Shown here: piece after piece, positions 52,805-61,694 of the stretch
Position numbering within the stretch: the first letter of the stretch is position 1
Layout of the letters: each line of letters begins with the position of its first letter
Assembly: GCA_035301285.1 (NCBI GenBank)
Contig: DATGUN010000090.1
Coordinates: forward strand, 99,654-163,653
Source: DATGUN01 sp035301285
GTDB lineage: Bacteria > Bacillota > Bacilli > Bacillales > Amphibacillaceae
Length of the DNA stretch: 64,000 nucleotides
Direction: 5' to 3'
Notes under the pieces: model-generated
Database searches by the model: none
Told to the model about the DNA's origin: nothing
What the model saw: only the letters and a program-made list of their open reading frames with translations
Made by a program: the position numbers and the translations under genes

Positions 52805-53926
52805 ATGGTTGAAAACAGAACATCACAAATGAAGGGTAACGAAAATGAGCTTACCCTTGAACAAGCGAAAGAGCAACTAATGGAAATGGGTAAAAAACGC
52901 GGTGTTCTTGCGTATGAGGAAGTGGCAGATCGGCTGAACAGTTTTGAAATCGAATCCGAACAAATGGATGAACTCTATGAACAATTAAATGAACAAGGGA
53001 TAGAGGTTATAGGAGAATCCGAAGAAGATCCTAAAATGAAGGAAATTGCCAAAGAAGAAGAATTTGACCTGAATGATTTAAGTGTCCCGCTCGGTATTAA
53101 AATAAATGACCCGGTGAGAATGTATTTAAAGGAAATTGGCCGGGTAGACTTGTTGTCAGCTGCCGAGGAAATCGAATTAGCCACACGTATTGAAGAAGGG
53201 GATGAAGAGGCCAAAAGAAGGTTGGCCGAAGCGAATTTGCGACTCGTAGTAAGCATTGCCAAACGTTATGTCGGAAGAGGCATGCTATTCCTTGACCTTA
53301 TACAAGAGGGTAACATGGGATTGATCAAGGCAGTGGAAAAATTCGACCACCGAAAAGGCTTCAAATTCAGTACCTATGCAACATGGTGGATCAGACAAGC
53401 CATTACGCGTGCAATCGCCGACCAGGCAAGAACGATTCGAATTCCTGTCCACATGGTTGAGACAATCAATAAACTGATTCGTGTGCAAAGACAGTTGTTA
53501 CAGGATTTGGGAAGGGAGCCGACACCTGAAGAAATCGGTGAACAAATGGAACTATCCCCCGATAAAGTCCGTGACATCTTGAAAATCGCTCAAGAGCCAG
53601 TCTCTCTTGAAACACCTATCGGGGAGGAAGATGACTCACATTTAGGTGATTTCATCGAAGACCAGGAAGCTATCTCACCTTCCGATCATGCATCATATGA
53701 ATTGCTGAAAGAACAGCTTGAAGATGTCCTGGATACGTTAACCGATCGTGAAGAAAATGTATTAAGATTACGATTTGGCTTGGATGATGGGCGCACACGG
53801 ACATTGGAAGAAGTCGGACGAGTATTTGGCGTAACCCGTGAGCGTATCAGACAGATTGAAGCCAAAGCACTGAGAAAATTAAGACATCCTAGCCGCAGTA
53901 AACGTTTGAAAGACTTTTTGGAATAA
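52805..53926 (+). CDS. sigA: Major sigma factor sigma-A
   Basis: Housekeeping sigma factor. 373 residues, the same as in B. subtilis-like species. Region 1.1 (1-90) is acidic; region 1.2 has DPVRMYLKEIGRVDLLS; region 2 has AEANLRLVVSIAKRYVGRG, LDLIQEGNMGLIKAVEKFD and YATWWIRQAITRAIADQ for -10 recognition; region 4 ends with LEEVGRVFGVTRERIRQIEAKALRKL for -35 recognition. AAGGAGTGG is just upstream. The next 590 bases hold no secure gene. Confidence 0.98.
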   Translation: MVENRTSQMKGNENELTLEQAKEQLMEMGKKRGVLAYEEVADRLNSFEIESEQMDELYEQLNEQGIEVIGESEEDPKMKEIAKEEEFDLNDLSVPLGIKINDPVRMYLKEIGRVDLLSAAEEIELATRIEEGDEEAKRRLAEANLRLVVSIAKRYVGRGMLFLDLIQEGNMGLIKAVEKFDHRKGFKFSTYATWWIRQAITRAIADQARTIRIPVHMVETINKLIRVQRQLLQDLGREPTPEEIGEQMELSPDKVRDILKIAQEPVSLETPIGEEDDSHLGDFIEDQEAISPSDHASYELLKEQLEDVLDTLTDREENVLRLRFGLDDGRTRTLEEVGRVFGVTRERIRQIEAKALRKLRHPSRSKRLKDFLE

Positions 53927-54520
53927 CCTTTGTGACCCAATATGATGTTGTCATACAAATAAAAGCACAAATGACGAACAATGCTTGACATTAAAGTGCT
54001 TCAAAACGGAGTGACTGTGACAAAGCATGCAATTGATTGAAGAATGTTGTTCAGGTATTTAATTGTGGTCATGGGTATCACTATTCACTTGACGTATATA
54101 TTGGTCATTTTTTGGCATCATAAGAAGAGAGAACACGAGTTGAACCCGGGCTTAAACAGTTTACATCAAGGTGCAAACTATTTTAACCGGCGTTCATCTC
54201 ATTTTATTGTTGTTTACAATTCCGATTTTTCTTTTACAATGGGCGTCTTTTTATGAAGCTTGGTTTTTCATCCATTACCATTTGTAGGATGAAGTGGACA
54301 CTAAACGATACGTCGTCATATATTCCAGATATGCCTTTATCCAGCTGATGGACATAATGTAACGCATGTCTTATTATCACAAATATATGTGGCATTTTTA
54401 TGACAAAATTGTTTTGATTAATGGCATGTTATCCCATTTCTCTTTAAACTTTTCTGTATTTCGAGTAAAATGTAATTGGTTATGGAAAACATGATAACAA
54501 TTACATAAGGAGGTAAAAAC
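53927..54520. other. Gene-poor region between sigA and cccA
   Basis: About 590 bases. It holds one candidate open frame, 54044-54256 (+), 70 residues with a hydrophobic N-terminus, but no proper ribosome-binding site and no family I recognise. Inverted repeats without T tracts lie at 53963-54001 (AAGCAC/GTGCTT) and 54267-54293 (TTCATCC/GGATGAA). No clear terminator after sigA. Confidence 0.4.
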
Positions 54521-54904
54521 ATGAAAAATCCAGTTCTTCCATATTTGGTTATAGCAGTTATCGGTGTTTTATTAGTTATGGGTGTTTCATATGTTGGCAT
54601 TGGTCAACGTGATGCCATTCAGAATGATGATGACAACAATACTGAGGAAAACGCCAATGAAAATAATGACAATGAAGGAGCGGCCGATGACCCTGAAGCA
54701 ATATTCGAAGACAATTGCGCCAGCTGCCATGGCAATGATCTTGAAGGCGGTGCCGGTCCGGATTTAACTGAAGTTGGAGGCAGATATTCAGCTGATGAAA
54801 TAGAGGATATTATCACGAACGGTAAAGGTGATAGTATGCCAGCAGGTCTCATTGATGGCGATGAGAAAGAAGCAGTTGTTGAGTGGTTATCTGATATGGA
54901 ATAG
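54521..54904 (+). CDS. cccA: Membrane-anchored cytochrome c550
   Basis: 127 residues. N-terminal membrane anchor (about 5-28), then an extremely acidic/asparagine linker (about 32-60), then a small class I cytochrome c domain. Heme is bound through CASCH (about 54717-54731) with axial Met in DSMPAGL. It works in electron transfer at the outer face of the membrane. AAGGAGG precedes the ATG. Same position after sigA as in B. subtilis. Terminator follows. Confidence 0.94.
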   Translation: MKNPVLPYLVIAVIGVLLVMGVSYVGIGQRDAIQNDDDNNTEENANENNDNEGAADDPEAIFEDNCASCHGNDLEGGAGPDLTEVGGRYSADEIEDIITNGKGDSMPAGLIDGDEKEAVVEWLSDME

Positions 54905-54915
54905 AAATATCACTT

Positions 54916-54953
54916 GAAAAAGCTTTCTGATTAATTTCAGAAAGCTTTTCTTG
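54916..54953 (+). terminator. Intrinsic terminator after cccA
   Basis: AAAAGCTTTCTGA ... TCAGAAAGCTTTTC: strong stem with A and T tracts. Confidence 0.88.
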
Positions 54954-54996
54954 TATAATGATGAATGAGCGGTTGAGGACGCTTAGGAGGTTATTT

Positions 54997-55695
54997 ATGC
55001 AAACCCTTAATTTATCAGAACGGTTGACACATATTGCAGCTTATTTGCCCAAAGGTGCCGTATTTGCGGATATTGGTTCCGATCACGCCTATTTACCCTG
55101 TCATGTCTGTAAAAACGATCGTGATGCCTTTGCTATAGCTGGCGAAGTCAATGAAGGACCATATTTACATGCCAAAGAGACCGTTCAGTCATATCATTTA
55201 ACCCATCAAATCGATGTCCGTTTGGGAGATGGATTACATATTTTAAACCCCAATGAAGTGAAACAAATCGTCATGAGCGGAATGGGTGGCAAGCTTATGT
55301 GTGATATACTTCTGGAAGGGATGGATAAGCTGGGCAAAACAGATCGCATCATTGTCCAACCGAATATCGGAGAAAACATTTTGCGTAAAGTTCTTTCGGA
55401 ACATCACTATGAACTATCCGCTGAGGAATTGATAGAAGAAAATGGTCACGTATATGAAATCATTATCGCTGATAAATCAAATCATGTGCAGCCTTACTCG
55501 AAAAAAGAGCTTTTGTTCGGCCCCTTTTTAAGTCGTGAACGCACACCTTTGTTTTATAAAAAATGGAAACATGAATACCGCAAACGTCAAAAGATAGTCG
55601 AACAAATGAAAAAAGCCGCCATCAAAGATGAAGACAAAATGAACCGATATTTATTGGAATTAGCGTGGATAGAGGAGGTACTGAACCATGATTAA
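54997..55695 (+). CDS. trmK: tRNA (adenine-22-N1) methyltransferase TrmK
   Basis: SAM-dependent enzyme that makes m1A22 in tRNAs. 232 residues from ATG 54997 (AGGAGG upstream). Motif I VFADIGSDHAYLPCHV (about residues 24-39), IVMSGMGGKLM in the catalytic region, VQPNIGENILRKVL, and a C-terminal coiled coil. Overlaps yqfO by eight bases. Confidence 0.94.
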   Translation: MQTLNLSERLTHIAAYLPKGAVFADIGSDHAYLPCHVCKNDRDAFAIAGEVNEGPYLHAKETVQSYHLTHQIDVRLGDGLHILNPNEVKQIVMSGMGGKLMCDILLEGMDKLGKTDRIIVQPNIGENILRKVLSEHHYELSAEELIEENGHVYEIIIADKSNHVQPYSKKELLFGPFLSRERTPLFYKKWKHEYRKRQKIVEQMKKAAIKDEDKMNRYLLELAWIEEVLNHD

Positions 55696-56803
55696 CAAAG
55701 TAACTGCAGAAGACATCTTCAAAGTAATGGAGGACTGGGCACCAACACATTATGCCTATGATTGGGATAACGTCGGATTGCAAATAGGATCCTATACAAA
55801 ACCTGTTAGCAAAATCATGATTACATTGGATGTTTTAGACTCCGTTGTAGATGAAGCAATCGCAAATGATGTTGATTTAATCATCGCTCACCATCCTTTA
55901 TTATTCAAACCATTGAAAGAATTAAATTTGCAATCACCACAAGGACGTGTCATACAAAAGCTCATCAAGCATGACATCACTGTTTATGCATCACATACAA
56001 ATCTGGATGTGACAAATGGCGGCGTTAATGATATGCTTTGTGACGCTTTGCAAATACATTCGCGGGATATTCTTGTCGATGAAAAAACAGAAGCGCTATA
56101 TAAAATCGTCTTTTATGTACCAGAATCACACGAGGATACATTTCGCGAAACAATAGGCAATAGCGGTGCAGGTCATATAGGTAATTACAGTCACTGTACA
56201 TTTCAATCGAGTGGACAGGGAACGTTTAAACCACTGGAAGGAACAAACCCTTATATTGGATCAACGAATGAATTGGAAAAAGTAAATGAACTGAGAATGG
56301 AAACGATTGTTAAACAAACAGACCTTGCTAGGGTAATCGATGAATTGATCACAAAACATCCATACGAGGAGCCTGCATATGACATTTACTTATTGGCCAA
56401 TAAAGGTGATGCGTATGGTTTGGGGCGAATTGGTATACTTCAGGATCCAATGACACCCCAGGCATTTGCAGATCATGTTAAAAACAGTTTAAATGTACCT
56501 TGGGTGCGGATGACACGAGGTCATAAAGACAATATCAAAACGGTTGCTGTATTGGGTGGAAGCGGAGAAGGTTATTTTAAAGCGGCATTAAATAAAGGTG
56601 CCGATGCCTATATAACAGGTGATGTGACCTTTCATATTGCACAAGACGCTGATGAGCTAGGTCTATCCATCGTCGATCCAGGACATCATGTTGAAAAAGT
56701 GATGAAGCAAGGCGTAAAAGATTATCTCATGAACCACTTAAGTATGGATCGGATAGAAATAATAACATCAACAGTCGATACAGAACCATTTTCAATCCAA
56801 TAA
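55688..56803 (+). CDS. yqfO: NIF3/DUF34 metal-binding protein YqfO
   Basis: 371-residue NIF3-like protein of the GTP cyclohydrolase 1 type 2 homolog group; true activity uncertain. Metal-binding motifs are IIAHHPLLFKP (about residues 61-71), ASHTNLDV and TGDVTFHIA. A PII/CutA-like insertion lies between the halves (about 125-230), as in B. subtilis YqfO. In B. subtilis ispH follows; here cshB does. Confidence 0.92.
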   Translation: MINKVTAEDIFKVMEDWAPTHYAYDWDNVGLQIGSYTKPVSKIMITLDVLDSVVDEAIANDVDLIIAHHPLLFKPLKELNLQSPQGRVIQKLIKHDITVYASHTNLDVTNGGVNDMLCDALQIHSRDILVDEKTEALYKIVFYVPESHEDTFRETIGNSGAGHIGNYSHCTFQSSGQGTFKPLEGTNPYIGSTNELEKVNELRMETIVKQTDLARVIDELITKHPYEEPAYDIYLLANKGDAYGLGRIGILQDPMTPQAFADHVKNSLNVPWVRMTRGHKDNIKTVAVLGGSGEGYFKAALNKGADAYITGDVTFHIAQDADELGLSIVDPGHHVEKVMKQGVKDYLMNHLSMDRIEIITSTVDTEPFSIQ

Positions 56804-56833
56804 AAGCAAGAATTTAAGTTGAGGAGTAAATAT

Positions 56834-58147
56834 ATGCAAACAAACGCATTCAAGTCTTTTTCCTTTCAGTCGCATATGGATAAAGTCATTGAACAACTAC
56901 AGTTTAAAAAACCAACTGACATCCAGGAAAAGGTCATTCCACTTGTATTGGATGGAAAGAGTGTTGTTGGACAGTCACACACAGGATCCGGCAAAACCCA
57001 TGCCTATTTATTGCCATTGTTCAGTCAATTGGATGCAGAGGGGACAGGCGTTAAAATTGTCATTACGGCACCTACTCGAGAATTAAGCAAGCAAATCCAC
57101 GACGAGGTCAAAAAAATTATTCAATATGCCGGTCGGGAAAGGACCTGGACATCGAAATTGGTGATTGGTGGCACAGACAAGAAACGGATGGGTGAAAAAC
57201 TACAATCCCCGCCAGATGTAATTGTCGGCACTCCGGGACGCATACTGGATTATGTTATGGAAGGAACGTTATCTATATATAACGCTTCATCATTTGTTGT
57301 TGACGAAGCGGATTTAATGCTTGATTTAGGATTTATAAAAGAAATCGATCAATTATTGGTCAGATGCAAAAAGGATATACAGACATTGGTTTTTTCTGCC
57401 ACCGTACCACAACGGCTAAAGCATTTCTTTAAAAAATATTTAATTCATCCGACCTATATCCAAGCCGGAGATTCCTTATCACCGGAAACCATCACACATC
57501 AATTGATCGATAGAAAACATCGTGCTGATGCAGATACAATTTATCAAATAAGCGAAGGCATCCAGCCATATTTGGCACTCATTTTTACAAATGGAAAAGA
57601 GATAGCCGACACACTCCAAGCCGATCTATTGAAAAAAGGGCTATCAGTGGGAATTCTTCACGGAGGATTATCACCACGTGAGCGTAACCGTATCTTAAAA
57701 GAGATTCAGCAGCTAAGATATCAATATATAGTCGTAACGGATCTTGCTTCACGGGGGATTGACATAGAAGGCGTCAGTCATGTCATCAATGCTCAACTGC
57801 CTCATGATGAAGAGTTCTATATCCATCGTGTCGGAAGAACCGCGCGTGCAGGACTTGAAGGGACTGCAATCAGCCTGTATGATGCCAAAGATGTACCGGT
57901 TATCAAAAGATTGACAGAAAAGGGTATAACCTTCAATTTTGTTGATATCAAAAATGGTGAGTGGAAGGAAGCAAAGGCTTGGAATGAACGGCATTTACGT
58001 ACCAAAAACACGAAAGATACCGATAAGGAAGCATGGAAATATGTCCGCAAAAATAAAAAAGTAAAACCTGGATACAAAAAGAAAATGAAAAAAGAACATG
58101 ATCGTATCAAAAAGAATTTAAACAAAAGAAATGGAAAAAAACATTAG
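56834..58147 (+). CDS. cshB: DEAD-box RNA helicase CshB
   Basis: 437-residue cold-shock-type DEAD-box helicase that unwinds RNA at low temperature. Q motif FKKPTDIQ, motif I SHTGSGKTHAYLLPL, Ia PTRELSKQ, Ib TPGRILDY, II DEAD (VVDEADLML), III SAT, V ASRGIDIEG, VI HRVGRTARAG. The C-terminus is lysine-rich. ATG 56834 with TTGAGGAG upstream. Confidence 0.94.
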   Translation: MQTNAFKSFSFQSHMDKVIEQLQFKKPTDIQEKVIPLVLDGKSVVGQSHTGSGKTHAYLLPLFSQLDAEGTGVKIVITAPTRELSKQIHDEVKKIIQYAGRERTWTSKLVIGGTDKKRMGEKLQSPPDVIVGTPGRILDYVMEGTLSIYNASSFVVDEADLMLDLGFIKEIDQLLVRCKKDIQTLVFSATVPQRLKHFFKKYLIHPTYIQAGDSLSPETITHQLIDRKHRADADTIYQISEGIQPYLALIFTNGKEIADTLQADLLKKGLSVGILHGGLSPRERNRILKEIQQLRYQYIVVTDLASRGIDIEGVSHVINAQLPHDEEFYIHRVGRTARAGLEGTAISLYDAKDVPVIKRLTEKGITFNFVDIKNGEWKEAKAWNERHLRTKNTKDTDKEAWKYVRKNKKVKPGYKKKMKKEHDRIKKNLNKRNGKKH

Positions 58148-58163
58148 GAAGAGGGGAAGTAAA

Positions 58164-59057
58164 TTGTTAAAAATCGGTTCACATGTTTCAATGAGTGGCA
58201 AAAAGATGCTTTTAGGTTCAAGCGAGGATGCAGCTGCATACGGAAGCAATACATTCATGATATATACAGGGGCTCCCCAGAACACACGTCGTAAACCCAT
58301 TGAAGAATTAAATATCGAAGCGGGATTGGAACATATGAAAAAACATGGAATGTCAGATATTGTTGTACATGCCCCGTATATTATCAATATCGCAAACACG
58401 ACCAAACCCCAAACGTTTCAACTGGGCGTGGACTTTTTAAGGAGTGAAATTGAGCGAACAGAAGCCATTGGCGCTAAACAAATTGTGCTTCACCCGGGTT
58501 CACATGTCGGTGCCGGAAGGGAAAAGGGCATCCAAAAGATTATCGAAGGACTGAATGAGGCCTTATCTTCCGAACAAAATGTACAAATTGCCCTGGAAAC
58601 AATGGCAGGAAAAGGAACTGAAATCGGCAGGGAATTCCAAGATATTGCGGAAATCATTTCCGGCGTCACACACAATGATAAGTTGTCTGTCTGTTTGGAT
58701 ACATGTCATATTCATGATGCGGGTTATGATGTTGTAAATGATTTTGATGGTGTATTGAATACATTCGATAAAGTGATTGGTATGGACTATTTAAAAGTCA
58801 TCCACGTCAATGACAGCAAAAATCCCATCGGAGCTCATAAGGATCGTCATGAAAATATCGGTTTCGGATATATTGGATTTGATGCCTTGCATTATGTGGT
58901 ACACCATCCACAGCTTGAAAAGTTACCAAAAATATTGGAAACGCCATTTGTTGGAGAAGATAAAAAGAATAAAAAACCACCCTATAAATTTGAAATCAAC
59001 ATGCTAAAAGGGGATACCTTTGACGCCAATTTAAAAGAAAAAATAATCGAGCAATAA
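58164..59057 (+). CDS. nfo: Endonuclease IV (AP endonuclease)
   Basis: Cuts at abasic sites in base-excision repair. 297 residues from the TTG at 58164 (GAGGGGAAG upstream), the same length as B. subtilis YqfS. Zinc-site motifs: SHVSMSG, VVHAPYIINIA, VLHPGSHVGAGRE, ETMAGKGTEIG, VCLDTCHIHDAGYDV, HVNDSKNPIGAHKDRHENIGFG. Starts 16 bases after cshB. Confidence 0.96.
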   Translation: MLKIGSHVSMSGKKMLLGSSEDAAAYGSNTFMIYTGAPQNTRRKPIEELNIEAGLEHMKKHGMSDIVVHAPYIINIANTTKPQTFQLGVDFLRSEIERTEAIGAKQIVLHPGSHVGAGREKGIQKIIEGLNEALSSEQNVQIALETMAGKGTEIGREFQDIAEIISGVTHNDKLSVCLDTCHIHDAGYDVVNDFDGVLNTFDKVIGMDYLKVIHVNDSKNPIGAHKDRHENIGFGYIGFDALHYVVHHPQLEKLPKILETPFVGEDKKNKKPPYKFEINMLKGDTFDANLKEKIIEQ

Positions 59058-59065
59058 AAACGCCG

Positions 59066-59107
59066 ACCCAAAGTCGATTCTGAAACCGAATTGTCTTTGG
59101 GTTTAAT
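59066..59107 (+). terminator. Intrinsic terminator after nfo
   Basis: ACCCAAAG ... CTTTGGGT outer stem with a further GATTC/GAAACC-type interior, then TTAAT; moderate. Confidence 0.6.
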
Positions 59108-59205
59108 AAATCATCTAAAGGGTATCTATATATGATCATCCATTATGGAACATCTTCCATTTGGGTCATTTCCTGTTTAGTTTTGATTTATAAGGAGCGG
59201 AATGA

Positions 59206-59898
59206 ATGAACACACAATTGATAAGAGAAAGAATTGCATTTATTTTAATTATCCTTTTGCTAATGATATTTATAGCCATATTTTTCCTCACCATCAGATC
59301 CCATATCTCTTCTCTAAAAAAAGAAAACAATCAATTGCAACTGGAGAAAAGCAGCCTGCAATTGGAACGTGATGTAACTCAAACAAATGGTGTTTTGAAC
59401 ACATCCGATAATGGTTACTATCAGTGGTTGAATCTGGATGAGAAAGCAGACGCATTCGTTGATGACAGTGATGGAAAATTTGACAAGTCATGGGCATTAT
59501 ACCTCGTCAATGAGTCATATAACTTTGATATCGATCCCCATATTCCGTATGAACTCTTAAAGGTGGAAACAGGAGGTACATTCGATCCAACGTTGATTGG
59601 ACCAAAAACAAAGTATGGTCGTGCCTACGGTCTCGGTCAGTTCATGAAAAATACAGCACCATGGATAGCTGACATGTCTGATGTCGAGTATGATGACGAC
59701 CTCCTGTTTGATCCATATTATTCCATTCATTTAACATACGTATATTTAGACTTTTTGCACGAGCAATATGATAATTGGCATCAAGCCCTGACAGCATACC
59801 ATAGAGGAATTAATGGTCTCGATAAATATATGGAAAAAAACGGACATGCCAAAAGTGAATATGCTACCGAAATTTTGCAAGGTGTAAAAGAAGATTAG
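59206..59898 (+). CDS. Lytic-transglycosylase-like (SLT domain) membrane protein
   Basis: 230 residues: membrane anchor (about 9-32), short coiled coil (about 35-60), then an SLT-type domain (about 95-225). The catalytic Glu is probably the E in YELLKVETGG; YGLGQFMKNTAP and the AYHRGINGLDKY block match the ExxxG / GLxQ / AYNxG pattern of goose-type lytic transglycosylases. So it likely cleaves peptidoglycan outside the cell. AAGGAG precedes the ATG. It has no counterpart at this place in B. subtilis that I recall, so the physiological role is open. Confidence 0.82.
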   Translation: MNTQLIRERIAFILIILLLMIFIAIFFLTIRSHISSLKKENNQLQLEKSSLQLERDVTQTNGVLNTSDNGYYQWLNLDEKADAFVDDSDGKFDKSWALYLVNESYNFDIDPHIPYELLKVETGGTFDPTLIGPKTKYGRAYGLGQFMKNTAPWIADMSDVEYDDDLLFDPYYSIHLTYVYLDFLHEQYDNWHQALTAYHRGINGLDKYMEKNGHAKSEYATEILQGVKED

Positions 59899-60002
59899 AA
59901 AAACTTTTTCGTATATAATTACCATTATGTTACACCTTTAAATCAAATTTATACCCATATACTATTAACGTACCTCATTAATGAAAAAGGAGGTTATGTC
60001 AT

Positions 60003-60446
60003 ATGGGTAACCATTCAGATAATCATCGTGACAATGAACATGATGACTCTTCATTAGATTTAGATGTGGATGGTAAGGAAAATGACGATATTGGACCTGC
60101 AGTTGGTTCGCTCGATCCAATTCAACCGACGTTAGACCCTGACATTGATCCAAAAGTTGACTTGGATGATTCCAGAGACGAGGAGTTTGCGGATGAAATA
60201 ACCGCAGATGACTTCGAAAATGACCTTGATGATTCGGATGATGGAGCCATCCGAAATGCTGTCGGATGGGTAGCGATCGTTTTGGCGGCTATTTCTTTTT
60301 TCATAATGCCAATTATATTTGGTGCAGCTGGTATTATCGTTGGATTCATCGCCAGAAACAGGGATGCCAAAACATTGGGTACCATCGCTATTATTGGAGG
60401 AGCTGCCGCCATTTTAATTTCACTTTTCGTAAGGCCATATGTTTAG
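60003..60446 (+). CDS. YqfX-like small membrane protein
   Basis: 147 residues: a very acidic hydrophilic N-terminus (about 1-80, rich in D and E), then two or three membrane helices (about 85-145; VGWVAIVLAAISFFIMPIIF and GTIAIIGGAAAILISLFV) with GxxxGFIARN between them. Similar in layout to Bacillus YqfX and DUF4190-like proteins, but the N-terminus is unusually acidic. AAGGAGG before the ATG. Function unknown. Confidence 0.78.
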   Translation: MGNHSDNHRDNEHDDSSLDLDVDGKENDDIGPAVGSLDPIQPTLDPDIDPKVDLDDSRDEEFADEITADDFENDLDDSDDGAIRNAVGWVAIVLAAISFFIMPIIFGAAGIIVGFIARNRDAKTLGTIAIIGGAAAILISLFVRPYV

Positions 60447-60544
60447 GAGAAAAAGGACTGTGCACCAGTCCTTTTTCATTTATTCAAATTATTATAATAG
60501 ACTCTTTACATGCTTTTTGACATAATGGTATTTAATAAGAACAA

Positions 60545-60871
60545 TCACATATCATCGTATCGTAAAAAGTAATAATATTCATTTACATGCAGGTTATTGG
60601 GATCAGCGTTTGGATTCTTCTGTTTAAAATCAGCTAATATGTGTTCAATATTCACTTGTTTATTCGAAAATGTATTTATTTGTTCCGTTATCGATAAAAC
60701 GGTATCGCCGGGTTTTACCTTTATCTTGACAATGGAGACATCATCACGATGTGACTGTTCTTCCGCTTTCCTAGGCTGATAAGGCGATGAATCCCCTGTT
60801 ATATCGCTATAAATACTTATACATAATAAAACAATGAATATATATAGAATCAAACGTTTTAAAAAATCCAT
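60545..60871 (-). CDS. yqfZ: LysM-domain protein YqfZ
   Basis: 108 residues: N-terminal membrane anchor or signal (about 5-25) and a single LysM-like domain (about 48-105) with VKPGDTVLSI and NPNADPNNLHVNEYYYFLRY. Likely extracellular peptidoglycan binding. AAAGGAG precedes the ATG at 60871. Leftward, divergent from the NfeD gene. In B. subtilis yqfZ is beside ispG (yqfY); ispG is absent here. Confidence 0.85.
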   Translation of the reverse strand: MDFLKRLILYIFIVLLCISIYSDITGDSSPYQPRKAEEQSHRDDVSIVKIKVKPGDTVLSITEQINTFSNKQVNIEHILADFKQKNPNADPNNLHVNEYYYFLRYDDM

Positions 60872-60888
60872 TTTAAAGCTCCTTTTTT

Positions 60889-60915
60889 TGAAACACTAGA
60901 AGGATTTAGCACGTA
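60889..60915 (+). promoter_or_regulatory. Second sigma-W-type (ECF) promoter
   Basis: TGAAAC (60889-60894), 17-base spacer, CGTA (60912-60915), 23 bases before the NfeD gene start. Same hexamer, spacer length and -10 as the yqeZ-floA promoter. It lies in the short space between divergent yqfZ and this gene. Confidence 0.8.
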
Positions 60916-60937
60916 TAAATAAATAGGGGGGATAGGG

Positions 60938-61594
60938 ATGGACATTTTTGCATATGATTGGATCGGCTTTTTCATTATTGGATTCGGGACTCTTTTTCTT
61001 ATTGGTGAAATATTGGTTAATATGCGTGGTTTATTTGCAATACTGGGTATAGGTTTTATCACTGTTTATTTTGGTGCCTATCTTGAACCAAATAGCTTTA
61101 CACTAATGGTTATTATTTATTTCATAGGATTATTACTTATTATTGTTGATGGCAAAGTCGTCAATGATGGTACCCTTGCAACACTTGGGCTTGGCAGTAT
61201 GATAACTGCAGTCGCTTTAGCGGCTCCCAACTTCAATGCTGGTTTATATGCTGTGAGTGGAGTGCTTATTGGCGGTGTTTTATCATTCTTCTTTTTGAAA
61301 GTGTTCAAAAGACGTCATATGTGGTCCAAAATGACGCTTCTAGATCGATTGACAAAAGAAGAAGGCTACAGCTCGTTAACCACTGAGTTTGAAAACCTCC
61401 TCCATAAAACGGGCAAAACATTAAATGATATGCGTCCTGTCGGGACAGTCAGCATCGATAACAAACAGTATAGTGCTGTATCAAATGGACAATGGATCAA
61501 AAAAGATACTCCCATCAAGGTTGTCCATGTTGATGGGACCAGAGTGATGGTCGAAAAAACAGACATTGATACGAATAGCAAAATCGATGTATAA
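60938..61594 (+). CDS. NfeD family membrane protein (short form)
   Basis: 218 residues: about five membrane helices (about 8-28, 30-47, 52-72, 85-104, 108-128) and a C-terminal OB-fold NfeD domain (about 150-215; RPVGTVSIDNKQYSAVSNGQWIKK-like, split here as RPVGTVSIDN and QWIKKDTPIKVVHVDG). It lacks the ClpP-like protease domain of yqeZ. The sigma-W-type promoter suggests the same regulon as flotillin. GGGGGGATAGGG precedes the ATG. No flotillin gene follows it directly. Confidence 0.82.
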   Translation: MDIFAYDWIGFFIIGFGTLFLIGEILVNMRGLFAILGIGFITVYFGAYLEPNSFTLMVIIYFIGLLLIIVDGKVVNDGTLATLGLGSMITAVALAAPNFNAGLYAVSGVLIGGVLSFFFLKVFKRRHMWSKMTLLDRLTKEEGYSSLTTEFENLLHKTGKTLNDMRPVGTVSIDNKQYSAVSNGQWIKKDTPIKVVHVDGTRVMVEKTDIDTNSKIDV

Positions 61595-61639
61595 TAAAAA
61601 ACTTAAGGTAGAAAGTAATTTCTATTCTTAAGTTTTTTA
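61595..61639 (+). terminator. Intrinsic terminator after the NfeD gene
   Basis: AAAAAACTTAAG...TAGAAA / TTTCTA...CTTAAGTTTTTT: strong stem with flanking A and T tracts. Confidence 0.85.
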
Positions 61640-61661
61640 TATTCCAACTTCTTGGTGTGAA

Positions 61662-61678
61662 TGTAAACTTATTGTAAA
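61662..61678 (-). promoter_or_regulatory. Possible PhoP-box repeats
   Basis: TGTAAA, five bases, TGTAAA; on the minus strand this is two TTTACA hexamers with the 5-base spacing of Bacillus PhoP boxes (TT[A/C/T]ACA). A further TTTACA lies on the plus strand at 61695-61700. Suggestive because the downstream gene looks like a phosphate transporter. Confidence 0.4.
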
Positions 61679-61694
61679 TAATGTCGAAAAATCC

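Noticed and set aside
54044..54256. 70-residue rightward frame with hydrophobic start after sigA
   Set aside because: No ribosome-binding site and no family resemblance; listed only as part of the gap.
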